Program-made: the position numbers and the translations under genes | Assembly: GCA_032358165.1 (NCBI GenBank) | Contig: JAALGY010000034.1 | Location: 496,001-560,000 of the forward strand | Length of the DNA: 64,000 nt | Origin: Diplosphaera chodatii | Taxonomy: Eukaryota > Chlorophyta > Trebouxiophyceae > Prasiolales > Stichococcaceae | Direction of reading: 5' to 3' | Notes under the pieces: generated by a model | Database searches by the model: none | What the model saw: only the letters and a program-made list of their open reading frames with translations | What the model was told of the DNA's origin: nothing | Shown: positions 34,708 through 46,852 of the stretch, in pieces | Layout of the letters: every line of letters starts with the position of its first letter | Numbering within the stretch: position 1 is the stretch's first letter

Positions 34708-36418
34708 ATGGACGGCAGCTTTCCTAGCCAGCGTGGCAGAGGCTTTGATGGAGGGTACGGCCGGGGGTCAGTGGGCGGGCGAGGAGGCTTCAGAGGTGCC
34801 GCTGCCAGCAGACTGATATGCAGTTGCCACAGACATGCTGTGCAACACTGTCACGGTGGCATACTGAGCTGCAATACACGCGCAAGCCTTAAACGTGCCG
34901 CGAAGCATTGACATCACACAACCACTGCAAAAACAATTGGAGTTGCGCGCGCGGACCAGCATGTGTGCGTGCTGCAGGAAATGAGCAGAATGCAAAGACC
35001 CGACTCTGTATGAGGTGTGGAACTACTGTGATGCATCGAACGGTATCTTTATGGTTGAAACCCCATTTGAAATCCAAGTTCCAAGCCATCTTCTGCTTCA
35101 TGGCATCCTAAATCATGCGCAGGTGGCAGAGCGGCGACTGCCGCTTTGGCGACAACTGCAACTTCGCACACGGGTGCGCAGCAGCTCGGATGCACTAGCA
35201 GACCTTGACACGCTACTCAAGTGGTGGTGCATGAAACCAGAACCCCCTTCAGGCGGATGGCATACCAGTGGCGTGACGCTGCAGTCATTCACATATTCCT
35301 ACTGCAGGGAGCACGAGCTGAGGGCGATGCCACCCCGGCCTGGGGGCGGCGGCCGGGGCGGCGGTCGATACGATGAGCAGGGGCCGCCCGGCGGGTGAGC
35401 TCCCGCTTCATCATGTCCCAGATGCAGATGCCGATGCTGTTGCTGAGTCCCTTCCCTATATACCGTGCCGCAAGGTCAACACTGGACATGAGCAGAGATC
35501 TCGACGCCACCAGTTGCCATGTGACCGGTCAATGTCCGAGCGCAGGTACTATCAAGGGGGTGTAGGGGGCCCAGGGTACGGCCAGCCGTATGGCAGGGTG
35601 CGTCACCAACCCCTGTGCCAGCCCTTGCTGCTGTACAGTTGTACACCTGCTTCGTGCGAGCATGATGAGCTCACCAGAGACTGGGGTTGACACATCCTAT
35701 CGTGTCTGCAGGGCGGCGGCTATGGCGGCGTGCCCCAGGGTGGCTATGGCGGCGCACCCGGCGGCGGGTGCGCTGAGCTTACAGCAGCATAGCAGCGACT
35801 TGCTGATGCGTTGCTTGATGCTGGCGACATATGAGCTCCCTGCTGCATGTATTGTCACTCCCATGCGAGCGCCACACCCACTGCGTATGCACATCTCAGC
35901 CTCTGGTGGGCAGTCACCATGAATGCCATGATGTTGCAGGTATGGCGGGCCGCCAGAGCAGTATGGGGGACAGCCAGACGCCTTTGGCGGCCCAGCGGTG
36001 GAGGGCGGCCCGCAGCCGGGCACTCCCGAGTATGTCGACTGGGCAGCACAGGTGAAAGCCCTGTTGTACATGTGGTGTGGCGTCTAACAGTGGAGTGCTC
36101 GACTGCACAGAGAAGAAGTTGAGCTGGTGATGTGCACCAGAGCGCGTCCATGCTGGATGGGAGACGAGCAGAGGCTTCAGACGAAACGATGCTGTCTGTT
36201 CGCAGGGCTACCCAGTGCAGGGTCCCGGGGAGTGGGTGAAGTATAGGACACAAGACACAGGCCAGGTGGGCTCCGCTGGCACCACAAGAAATTTGCCTAC
36301 ACCCCAGGTGGTTTGCAGAAAGGTCAACCTACACAACGCGGTGTCATTGCTGCAGGAATACTACCATAACCACCGGACGGGAGAGACAAGTTGGGATCCT
36401 CCACTTGGATGGAGATGA
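34708..36418 (+). CDS. CCCH zinc-finger, Gly-rich, WW-domain protein
   Basis: Predicted 201 aa in 9 exons: 34708-34795, 34978-35014, 35123-35173, 35308-35394, 35546-35597, 35712-35767, 35940-36051, 36206-36265, 36356-36418. Lengths sum to whole codons. Order: Gly/Arg-rich start (GYGRGSVGGRGGF), a single CCCH finger assembled over three exons (KTRLCMRWQSGDCRFGDNC, then NFAHG; spacing C-x7-C-x5-C-x3-H), a Gly/Tyr/Pro-rich middle (GGYGG repeats), then a C-terminal WW domain (EWVKYRTQDTGQEYYHNHRT, then GETSWDPP). CCCH fingers of this type bind RNA. WW domains bind proline-rich peptides, such as those of splicing factors and the RNA polymerase II tail. A role linking RNA to a Pro-rich partner is inferred. 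The specific orthologue is not recognised. Confidence 0.85.
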
Positions 36419-37151
36419 TGACACTGCAGCGCAGGTAGCTGTGGAAATAAAGGCGTCAGACGCAGCCTGCCTACGAAGCTGCAGCAGTCATGCTAGAGTG
36501 AACCCATGAGTACACCCAGCTCCTGCTGTGGTTGCTAAGAGCACGAGCTTCAGTAGCGTGGGTGGCCCGCTGCCTGGCCTAACATGGCATACAGTGTGGT
36601 GCGGTACTCTGCGGTTGTCTGCCTTTCGAATGGGAAGATCTTAACATTGCCTGATGGTTTGTCGTCGGTAACCTCTCCATCTTTCAAACTCTATGCTTGT
36701 TCTCACATCCTTTCATGCAACTGCAAAGGCATACAGAGTATTGCGGCCTGCAAACGCAGCTCTACTGCACAAAAAGCTGGACTACCATCGGAAGTGCCTG
36801 AAGCCGCTGCAATGCAGGAAGCTTGAACCCCCAGAAGGAACGTAATGCAACTGCCAATCCCCAATGCAAGTTGCGGTAGTGTGTGCAACATGCTCATTGT
36901 TATTGAGCCTGTAAGGCGGCTGCCCATGGTTTTAGACTGCAGAGATGTCGGGAATGCTCTCGTCGAATGCTAGCTGCCTGCCTGGCCCCTGTGCACTTGG
37001 GCTGCATGCTGCGGTGCGGTGTAGGGCCCCCTCGTCTTCCACGTCACCTGCATCCACGGCACCCTAGAGTTGCTGGTCATGAAATTGCTGCTCAATCACC
37101 AGCAGCATATATTCAGTCCCAAGTTTGTACAGGCATCTAACACAAACCACA
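36419..37151. other. Convergent 3' intergenic region
   Basis: About 730 bases between the stop of the CCCH/WW gene and the stop of the minus-strand coiled-coil gene. An 80-codon ATG frame at 36584-36826 has no recognisable features and is not called. No structured RNA seen. Confidence 0.4.
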
Positions 37152-40100
37152 TCAGGGTGCGGCAGAAGCAGTGCTGCAGGAGCGCGCACTCATGCTGAGG
37201 CGTCGGCGGGCCATCTTGACCGGCGACACCCCGTTATCGATCGAGGGGCACGCCGCCCCCGCCTCCATGGTGGACCAGTCCGACAGCGCATCCTCGTCAT
37301 CGCTGCCGACCGTCGAGCCAGACCCTGCACATCAAGTGGTCCATCCCTGCTTTTCATCCGCCGAGTTGGCACCGCCAGACACCAGCAGACCAGCAGCACG
37401 AGAGGACGACGCAGGGGTTGTGGCATGCTGACGAGCAGCGTGCGCCTCGAGAGGAAGCTGCATGAGCATGTACATGCAGGAGCTGCACGCTGCGCACACC
37501 TGTGCGACGCGTGGTGTACGACAGCAGCTCCTGCAGATTGGTGTTCTCGCGCTGCAGCCGCGCATTCTCCTGCGCCAGCGCCGACTTCTCCGCCACCAGC
37601 GCCTCCAGCTGCACCCGCACCTGAGCGGGCAGCATTCAACAAATTCAGTTATGTCCAGCCCGCACCACCACCTCTCAGAAGCGTTTGCATATCGGCATGA
37701 AGCGTGCAGTGCAGCGGTGCAGCATGCTGCAGGCTTCCAAGCGCATGTCAGTGCGGCACTGTGCAGGGCACACGCAGGCTACGGTGCATGCACGGTGACA
37801 ATATTCGGGTATGCAGGAGCCCTGCCTGCTCAGCAATCGGGTCAGCACTGGGTGACAGCGGCGGCGGCGCCTGTGGTGAGGCTGGGTGGCGAGCCGGGCT
37901 CTTGCAGAGGGACGCAGTGATGACTGCAGGCGCAGGCCCCCCCTGCGGATCCATAGGCGGCTGCTTGCTCTCGTGCCCAGCTGTAGCAGGCACTGTGGCC
38001 TCGGTGGGAGCAGAGGAGATCGCCTGGCTGTGTAAAGGCTCCTGCTGAGCAGAGGGCTGAGCTGGTGCCTCTGCAACTGGCGCTGTGGCTGCGGGCGCCG
38101 CCGCAGGCCCGGCCTCGTCTTGCTGCTGCTGCCCTGGAGCGGAGCTGGCCTCCCCGTGCTGCTGCGGGGTGGCCGGGGGGCTCGGGGACAGGCACCCCCC
38201 GTGCACCGGCTGCGCTGACGCCTGCCGGCTCAGCCCCGTACAGCCGCTGCTGACAGACGCCGCATGCGAGCTAGGTGCAGGCTGCAGTACCTGGCTCTCC
38301 CCTGCAGTGCAATGGATCACTGCATATTCAAAGTTGGACATCAACACATTCAGATGCAGCAGGTTCCAGGGGAAGCTGGCAGGGCCCGACTGCGTTGCGT
38401 GAGCCCGTCCAGCGCAGGTGCAGTGCTCTGGTGATACGAGGTCTGAGTCTATGGCTCTTCACCCGACAGAAAGTCCTGCCAGTCGATGCCAGCCGGCGGC
38501 TGCGCCTTGTGCTGGGCGCCTCCCCGCGCCTTGCGGCCCTGGGTCTTCCCCTGGTTCTCTTTGTCGGCGGTAGGGCTCAGGGCCACCTGCCTGCAGTCGG
38601 CCGCCGCAACATCCTGCTGCCGCCGCTGCTGACTCCACTGCGCCTGCAGCCGCTGCGCGTGCGCTGCCACCTCCGCCGCCGCCGCCGCGTCCGCGTCCGC
38701 TGCGTCGCGGCTGCTGCTGATGCTGTTGGCCAGGCTGCTGAAGACGCCGCTGTCGGTGCCCCACTCCGGCAGGTCCAGCTGCAGCCCGCCGAGGCTGCCG
38801 CTGCCCTGCTGACGCTGCCGTTCCAGGCCAAACAGGCTCCCGTCAAACACCTGCTGTACCTGCAGGAGTGGACACAGCACACCTTCCAACGAGTCGTCAT
38901 ATTCTTCTGAAAGTGAACGCAGCGTGCATCCAGGCTTGAAGAGCAATTCGTAATGGACGCTGTGCAGGTGCGCACCTCGGACAGGAACTCGTTGACGGTC
39001 TCCTTGGGGCGGAAGTCGGGGAGCAGCGCGGCCATGTGAGCCGCTGCCTTCTCCGCCACGTTGGGTGACTGCTTCCTGCTGCCGCCGCCAGAGGGCTCCC
39101 TGCTGTCGCTGGGAGGGTGAGACCGCGTGGCTGTCTTGCCGTCGCTCAGGACCGCGGTGGCTGCGCCGCTGAACAGCGTTGTCCCTACACATGTTGGATG
39201 TCGGATTGCGCACCGTGTCAGAAAGTGTAAGCAGCACGGCCGCGCCTTCATGTACCATGTGCAGCCTTCAGATAAGACCAGATGTGTGCGCAGGCTCACC
39301 GTCGCTCAGGCCCGGCAGCTCATACAGCGAGGCATCGGCGCCCCTGCCCAGATGTGTTGAATCAGGTCCCGTGCGCCTGCTGCCGTCGACTGCCCTCGCA
39401 CCGCTGTCGGCCCAGCCGTGCTGCTCCATGAGCTGCTCGATGTGGGTGTCCAGACTGGTGGCAACGCCCACAGCCGCGCGGCTCACCGCGTTGAAGGCGT
39501 CCAGCCCCTGGGCGCCCCATGTTGATGCATTGGGGACACATCGACCCCACCCCAGGAAGAGTGCTGATCAGCAGTTGGAGTGTCCAGCCAGAGGCATGGA
39601 GTGCACATCATGTGCTGCACGTCGTCTGCTGATGGACTCAACACAGGCAGCTAGCTGTCCCTCAAGCACCTTGTTCAGCAGCGAGGGCTCAGGTGATGAC
39701 GGCTGCGCATCGATGCCCAGGCCGGTCTTGGCGGCGCGCCCGCGCTCCGACACGTACGCCTCCCCATCGATGAACGCCTTGAAGCCGCGCTGCAGGGGCC
39801 CCAGCAGGTTGGGGCTCGCATGGCTGCTGCGGGGCTGGCCATGCTGCTTCGCGGGGTGACCCGCTGATGACGCGCCTGCAGACACCGCATGTGAAGAACA
39901 GAGTGGTGAACAGATGACTGGGGAGAGGCCGGATCCACTAGTTTTGTGATCCAGCCGCGGCATGCTGCCTGTAGCACAGGTCGTGCCTGGTCTGGAGGCT
40001 GCAGGCGGATCAAAGCCAAAGCTGCCGCTGCCCCAGTCTGCAAACTCCGCATCGGCGCCGGCTTTGGCAGCAGGCGCCGAGGCTGGGGAAAGGGTTGGCT

Positions 40101-40657
40101 GTGCCCGCTCAGCGCTGAGGTCTCTCCGGCTACACTGCTGTGTATCTTGCGCTGGAGCTGCCCGCTGCGGCTGGGCACCAACCTGCGCAAAGGGATGGTC
40201 ATCAAGCAGGCCAGGGGGTTGCAGGGAACCGCAACATCAGCACTGGACGCTTGCGACTTGGCATACTAGGGACTCGGTGTCACCTTTAGCATGCCAGGCG
40301 TCTCGCTGATGTCCGCTCCTGCGCACAGAAGATTTGCCAGTCAGTGCCAGTCTGACAGACAGCTAGTCAACGGCTGGCTGCGCTTCGTATTGGAAACGTA
40401 CCCCTCACGGTGATAGCAGCTTGAACTTTGGACTGATCACCAAGCAGAATGTACAGCAATGCCGTGCGCCCGCGGGGGGACAGCTGCCAGAGCCCTAGTT
40501 GCTCGACAGCTCGCCTGTTCCGGAAGCACTAGTACCATGGTTCACCTGCCGCGGACTCGCACTGCGGTCTAAGCTTCACCGCCCCGAGCTTCGACGCGCC
40601 CTGCCGCCGCGCCAGACGCGGCCGATCCGCAAGAATCCGCTTGCGTGGGGACACCAT
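37152..40657 (-). CDS. Uncharacterised protein with DW/DF motifs and C-terminal coiled coil
   Basis: Predicted 763 aa in 11 exons: 40657-40563, 40514-40402, 40318-40284, 40182-39978, 39875-39670, 39507-39300, 39184-38976, 38859-38463, 38301-37772, 37620-37500, 37324-37152. Lengths sum to whole codons. I do not recognise the family. Visible parts in order: a basic start, LLYILLGDQSKVQAAI, ADAEFADWGSGSFGFDPP, LLGPLQRGFKAFIDGEAYV, GLDAFNAVSRAAVGVATSLD, AALLPDFRPKETVNEFL, GIDWQDFLSG, an Ala/Pro/Gln-rich stretch, a strong leucine-heptad coiled coil (ALVAEKSALAQENARLQREN), and an acidic SDDEDALSDW tail. Short DW/DF/FGF motifs resemble those that bind clathrin-adaptor ears, so a trafficking role is possible but speculative. 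A KEN tripeptide is present (TADKENQ). The first two exons, separated by a 48-base intron, are the weakest part. Confidence 0.65.
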
Positions 40658-43600
40658 GGCTGCACTCTATCTCCCGACGTGGAGCTGCAGGTTGCGACTG
40701 GGGCAGCGGGTCGACGTCAGCGGGAAGTACGTATGACTGCTTTCAAGCGATGTACAGGCAGCGACATAGCAGCAGTAGTTGGCGAAGGTTGCCAAGTGGC
40801 GTGAACAGTCATCAGCTCGTCTCCTCGTCAGGCTCACGGACTACCAAATGCTGTGCGCAGTAGACTCCCAGCTGTCAACCAGGGGCATAGCAAATGTTTG
40901 AAAGCGATTCGAAGCTTGGAAAATCGCCTCTCCTGCTGCGGTTGCGCCGTTGCGCTCTGGCCTTCCTGAAGGACTACCTGGACATATTCGACACCTTGGA
41001 CATCCGCTCTCCATTGTGTATCATGGCAGCTCCCGCCGTTGCGGGTGGCGTTGCAGTGCTAACATCAGCAGTGGCATTGATCAGGCGCAGAGCCGGCAGG
41101 TCCGCGCGGACCCTGACTTGTCGTCTTGTCATCTGCGAGCCTGCCCAGATCAATCAAACAGCATGCACGAGCGAGCGAACGTTTGCCTCTTACTGCCTCA
41201 TGCATGCAAAAACTAACAACATTGGCTGGCACCTATATCCAGGCACTACAGACATGCGGACGACAGCGCGCAGTCCGAAGGCAGAGCTGCCTCCTCCAGT
41301 GCCATCAGCATTGATACGCGATACGCCGAGCACACCAGCAGGGCAGATACCAGCGCCACCGCCAGTCCCGCCGCAACCGCCGGCGACCAATGCAATGAAC
41401 CCGGTGTGGTCGCTGCGCCCAGTGCCCAGAGCCTGGCGGCGGCGTCCGAGGGCGCTGTAGTGACGCTCTATACGCCAGCCGGGGAGCTGATCGTGGTGCA
41501 GCAGTCTGGCGCGCCCACCCTGCAGCAATGGTCGCTCTCTACCATCCGGGCGACCACCCAGGAAGATGCACCACTAGGCGGTCAGTACATTGCAACAAAC
41601 TCTCGATGATATCATACTCATGATGACATCAGGTACCTGATACAACTCAGATTCGCCACTGCCTGCTGCCCGGCACACAGCACAGGGTGCCGAGATGCGA
41701 GATCAGGCATGCAGCATGGCGAGGGCCTCAGGTGGAGTGAAGTGTGTGCTGAACGCTCTGTTCCCGTGCAGGGGAGATCCGGCTCCCGTTCTTCCCCGCC
41801 GCCTCGCTGTTCTCGGTGGTGCGAAAGGGCACGCTCATGGGCTTCCGCTCCGTCGGGTGCGAACTTTTCCCCAGTGCCCCTTTCTCCCATGAACTGCTAC
41901 AGTACTCACAGCGACTTCCCATCTACCTGCTCAGGTTTGCAGTTCGCAACCCTTAGCAACCCTCCGCGCCTGCGGCCGTGCAATGCTGCAGTGCCCCATG
42001 TTTGGCACGGGGATGTGAATGCATCGTGTCAGTGTCGCAGGGCGGGCGGGCGGCTGCTGCGGGCGACGCAGGGGCGGCAGCTGCCGGGCATCGGCGGCCA
42101 TGCGCTGGGGGCCAGCCAGTCCTGGTGGCAGCAGGAGGCAGGCCTGCTGGTCAGCTGCGCCCACGGCGGCGAGGTGTGCTGATGCATGGTCGCCTGTGAG
42201 CATGCTGCCCGGTGGTCTGCAGTCCCCTTTTTTGCGGGACACAAACGGCATGTCCGAGGGCTTCTGCCGGCCATGCCGGTGCATCAAGGCGGCCTTGCAC
42301 GGACGGCAAGGAGCAGTGTTCATGCATGGGAATGAGAACGGCACAGACAAGCTCAGTGTGTACATTTTTTTTGGTGATTTTGATTCTCTTTAAGATGCGC
42401 TTTTTGTCCAAATCAATGTAAACTTTTGTTTTCCATACTTCGACCGGTGAGGCTTGATGTGGGTGCGTAGGTGCTGGCACTGCGGGCGGAGGAGGTGCGC
42501 GCGGTGTCCCGAGCGGACGTGCGCACAACGGAGCGCCTGCACGCTGCGCAGCTGCGGGGCGTCACCTTCGAGGTGGGGCATCCAGGGTTTAGTGCCCCCA
42601 CACCGAATGTAGCAGCTGGCGCTTGCATGCGTCACGGTGAGGCGGTGGCGCTGATACAGGTTTAGGGTTTGTGGATGCACAGCGTCGGCTGTGTTCATGT
42701 AAACCAGCCTCAAGCTGGGTAGATACCATGGTGGCGACCCGTGCTTCTGCACCTCCTGCAGCTGGCGCGGTCGCAGGAGCACCTGCAGCAGCTGCGGGCG
42801 GCGGCAGATGAGGCGTCGGCCGCCTTCCAGGACCACTTCTGCCAGGCCAGCTTCCAGGTGCTGCACTCCTGGCACGCCTGGACCGTCCCCAAAATATGCT
42901 CGTTCCGGCAATGCCTCTGCACCACGGCCCGACTGCGCATGGCCTGCAGACCAGTGCAGACTCGGCTGAAGAAACATGGTTTTTGTGCCTCACACTGGTC
43001 AATATGTAACGTCAAGTGCCAGGAGGGTTGACGCTGTCTCTCTGCAGGAGAGCCGGCTGGTGCGGCAGCTGAAGGTGTCCATCGCTGCGGAGACGCAGGC
43101 GCGCTCCCTGGCGGACTCGGCGTGCACGCTGCTGCAGCAGCAGGCGGCGGACCTGGCAGATGTCACCGCCCAGAGGGAGGTGCGCTGGAGCTGATCACAA
43201 ATCCTTCGAACGTGACCATCAACTTGAGTTGTTGTGACCTTGTGAGCAGATAACGGCTGTGCTGCACTCCAAATATCACAAGCCACAACATGTGCGGGAT
43301 GCTCCCATTCAGACGAGGGTCGTCAAGCCATGCTTCTGCACTGTCGTGCTGCTGGCAGCTGCTGCTGTACAGATGTCCGGATTGCTGCAGGCTGCAAATG
43401 CATCAGCCGGCCGGGCAGCACGCCGGGCGGCGCGGCTACAGGGCCTGTTGAGCACGGTCCGCACACAGGTCCGACACAGAGCACCGCGCCTTGACCGCGT
43501 CGCTGCTGTGAATATTAGCTGGCACGCTGGTCAGTGTGCATCCTGCTGCAACCACGCCCGCGGCTTGAAAATGAGCACCGCAAACGAGGCTTCCAAACAG

Positions 43601-46379
43601 GAGTGTCACGTCCTGCCTTCCAACACATATCTCGTGGGGATATTCCCTCTGACTGCTCTGGCAGGTGCTGCCCTGCAGCCCCACACAGGCTGGCAGCCCC
43701 GAGTGCATCACGTCATCATTTCTCAACTATACCTATTTATATCATGTAATTAAAATAATGGTCCGTCCCTGCGCAGGTGCAGGACCACCAGATGGCGCAG
43801 GCAGCCCGGGAGGCCTCGCTGCGGAGCCTCGGAGAGGACCGCAGCCGCCTGGACGCAGCTCTGTCCTCCATCCAGGTGCCTGCCTCCTGCGTCCCTGCCG
43901 AGGCGCCCGAAGTGATCTGGCTGTGGACGCACTCTGGGCAGACGCTTCAATCATGTCATGAGGCGCTGCGCACTTGTGTGGTGCCGTTGCCAGACTCCAC
44001 GGAAGCTGCATGGGAGCTGAGCATGCCTGCTGCGCTGCGCAGGTGCAGCTGGAGCACGCAAACGCGGGCGTCGGCCGCGGGGCGGCGCGCTGCGAGATCA
44101 GGTGGGGCACCCGGTCACCCTCATGTGCCCCGTGTCTTCCGCTGGCGCACTGCATGCACTCAACTCAATCGCGGGATCAATGCTGGCCAGCACTCGGACA
44201 TGCTGGCGGCCATGCTGCATCTTGTTTTGACAATGAGGTCGACCACTGGTCAAGCCACCGTCCATGACCCGCAAGCACACCGAAGGGCTTGCGTCCCATC
44301 TGTGCAGCCTCAGCCCCGAGGCTGCCCGTGCGGCTGCGAGGGCTGCCTGCCTGTCGCCATCACAGCGGCCGCACAGCACAGGCAGTTCCAACCTCAGCAG
44401 GTCGGATGCGAGCACCGACGGCAGCCCTGCTTCCACTGCTTCAAGCCCTGCCTCCACCCGTGGCACCGGCGGCACCTGCTACAGCGACTTCTCATCGGAT
44501 GGCGAGGAGTGGGCAGATGTCACCAACGCCCCAACGGCCGGCGCGTCGGCAGTGTTGGTAGACGACAAGGACGTCTCGAGGTGTGCCACTTTCCCAACAG
44601 AACTCTCACGACAGGCTACAGTCGTACACTCGAAAGCTGCACGTACGTCGCAGCTCCCACGCCCATGACAGGGGCTTGCGTGCACTTGCACCGCCAAAAC
44701 CCATTAAACCAGTACTTACTTGTCCGCCAAATGCCGTTTCCACACGCTGCAGGAAGCTCGAGCTGGGGGTCATGGAGCTTGGCAGCAGCCCCGAGTCTCT
44801 CCAACGAGCCGAGCTCCCGCCACGGGCACCACCTGCAGTCAAGGTGATTTTCTGGTATCGCACCTACATGATCAGCAGGGACGCCATGCCACCCAGTCGT
44901 CTCAAAGCTACAACCAGCACCTCGCCAGACATCCTTGCAAAACATGCGGTGAGATCATAAGCTGCATCTGAAATGACTGCAGCTGGAGGATAACCTTCAG
45001 AAGACCGGCAGCAGCCCAGATTTGCTGGGCGCCGGGACACCCGAGATACAAGAGCCCGGCAACCCGCGCAGGTTGGCACACATGCACCCTGGATACTTGC
45101 GTAAGCTTTCATTGCTGGCGTGTTGCACATAGAATTCTGCAAAACTCTCACGACCTTCGCCTGCTGGATGGTGGCCATCCACGAGCCGATGGTGGGCGGT
45201 GCAGGTCAACCATTGTGTTGATCCTGTCTCCTGTGTGTGTGGGCTGAACCGTGGACGCACTGCAGGGCTTGGGGCCGCCAGCGGCTCACCGCTGACGGGC
45301 AGCCGGAAGCAGCTGCCACAGCATGCGCAGCTTCTACCACGCCAGTGGCAGTCCACCCGGCAGCAGCCGCGGCAGGTCAGCTCTCAAGGCATGGAGCTGC
45401 GAAAGCGCCTAGCTCCTATGCTGTGGGGGCGTTGCAGACATCAGATGCGGCCCTGTCCTGCGCAGCCGCGCAGCTGGTAGACATGGGGTCAAGCTGCAGC
45501 AGCGAGCGCACGACTGACACATCCAGGACTTGCGACGCAGCCAACAGCACTTTTGAAGCTGCAGCCGAGCAGGGACAGAATGAGGCAAGCAGCCGCAAGC
45601 TGGCGAATGCAGTGGCAGCCTCCTGCAGTGACGGCAGCACCGACGAGAACACTGCGCCTCAGGATGCTGCCACTCCCACAGCACAGCGACTGCGGCCTGC
45701 TGCCGGCAGCAACAACAGCGACAGGTGAGTCCACTCTGGGCCACACCGTATGCTTTGCTCCTCATTGCATATCGAATCCCGTCTTGGTTGCCCCTGCTCC
45801 CTGCAGTGTCTCAATTCATGGCAACCATACCATGGGCACCTGTATGTTGGCTCATTGTCCAGGCTACCACCGTCAGTGCCCTGTACTGATTGACACCTCT
45901 ATGCTGGTTGCAGCGATGTGAGCGAGAGCGAGGCTGCTGACAAAGTGCCACCGCTACGGCTGCTGTACTCTGGCCAGCGCCGCTCCTTGAACTTCCAGCA
46001 GCTTGAGTGAGTCGTCTGCACGGCTGCAACGTAATTAGGATACAAGCATACTTGACTGCGTCAATCACATGATAGATATCCTGAGCAACCTGCTCATGCC
46101 GTTGCCAGGTGACAACGCTCAAGGATACAACTTGTCTGCTGCAGGTACAGCGGCACAGACAGTGACGACAGCGAGGATGACGCAGCGAGCTCGCACTACA
46201 GCAGCGCCGGCAGCGATAGTGGCAGTACCAGACAGAGCGGCGGCAGCAACAGCCGGCGGCCAGGATTGAGTCTCCGCACCAAGCTTGGCCCTGAGCTGGG
46301 ACTCGAGGATGCCGGCAGCGAGCAACGCTCACCGCTGCGTGCGTTTCTGCATCGCCATGTGCAGTGGGGCGGCAAATGA
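40656..46379 (+). CDS. Uncharacterised large coiled-coil protein
   Basis: About 800 aa. Exons: 40656-40726, 40832-40895, 40972-41015, 41057-41119, 41243-41580, 41772-41934, 42041-42173, 42471-42572, 42762-42857, 43048-43179, 43373-43468, 43777-43875, 44043-44101, about 44255-44580 (5' edge unresolved), 44753-44843, 44983-45071, 45266-45724, 45914-46006, 46145-46379. Family not recognised. The N-terminal part includes DYLDIFDTLDIRSP and a globular-looking region (VVTLYTPAGELIVVQQSG, IRLPFFPAASLFSVVRKGTL, SWWQQEAGLLVSCAHGGE). Exons 42471-43875 form an Ala/Arg/Glu/Leu-rich coiled coil (SQEHLQQLRAAADEASAAF). The C-terminal third is Ser/Asp-rich and probably disordered, with acidic clusters (YSGTDSDDSEDDAASSHYS), ending HVQWGGK. 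It could be a scaffold or cytoskeletal protein; no function is claimed. The predicted ATG overlaps the opposite gene's ATG. Confidence 0.65.
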
Positions 46380-46852
46380 GGTACCAACGACCATGAGCAC
46401 TGGGGACTGACGACATTTCAGCTTTTGTTACATGTGAGACTTACAGCTTGGGGCCATTGGCGATGGCGGCATGTTCAGTTCTTCGGGTTGACAGCCTGCA
46501 AAGTGGGTATCTGGCGGCCCCACTGGACAGCAGTCAGTTGCTTACTCATGACATGTTTAAGATCCCATGGGAATGTACCGTACTAGGATGGGGCAAAGAA
46601 GATGGTGGATATCGCAGTGCAGTGGCAGTCACGAACGGTGGTGATTGCATTGCAGTGTGTGATCTCAAACCACTTGGCGCTTTCAGCATTACAATGTGAC
46701 ACCAGCCGGTTCGCCGCTCTGACGACACTAGGCACACCATGTCGCCATGTGGTAGGTCAAGCACAGCACACAAGGACCTTCCCCCTGGCCACTGCTTGTG
46801 GTTTACACCCGGAAGCCGTCAGTGTGGCCAGCACTTCCCGGGGCACCCGAAC
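46380..46852. other. Convergent 3' intergenic region
   Basis: About 470 bases between the stop of the plus-strand coiled-coil gene and the stop of RBM25. Expected to hold two 3' UTRs; nothing else supported. Confidence 0.45.

Noticed and set aside
36584..36826. 80-codon ORF between two convergent genes
   Set aside because: No domain, no splice support, and it lies where two 3' UTRs are expected.
43777..44847. 356-codon plus-strand open frame
   Set aside because: It begins on a true exon (43777-43875) but continues through introns; other frames carry the coding signal downstream.
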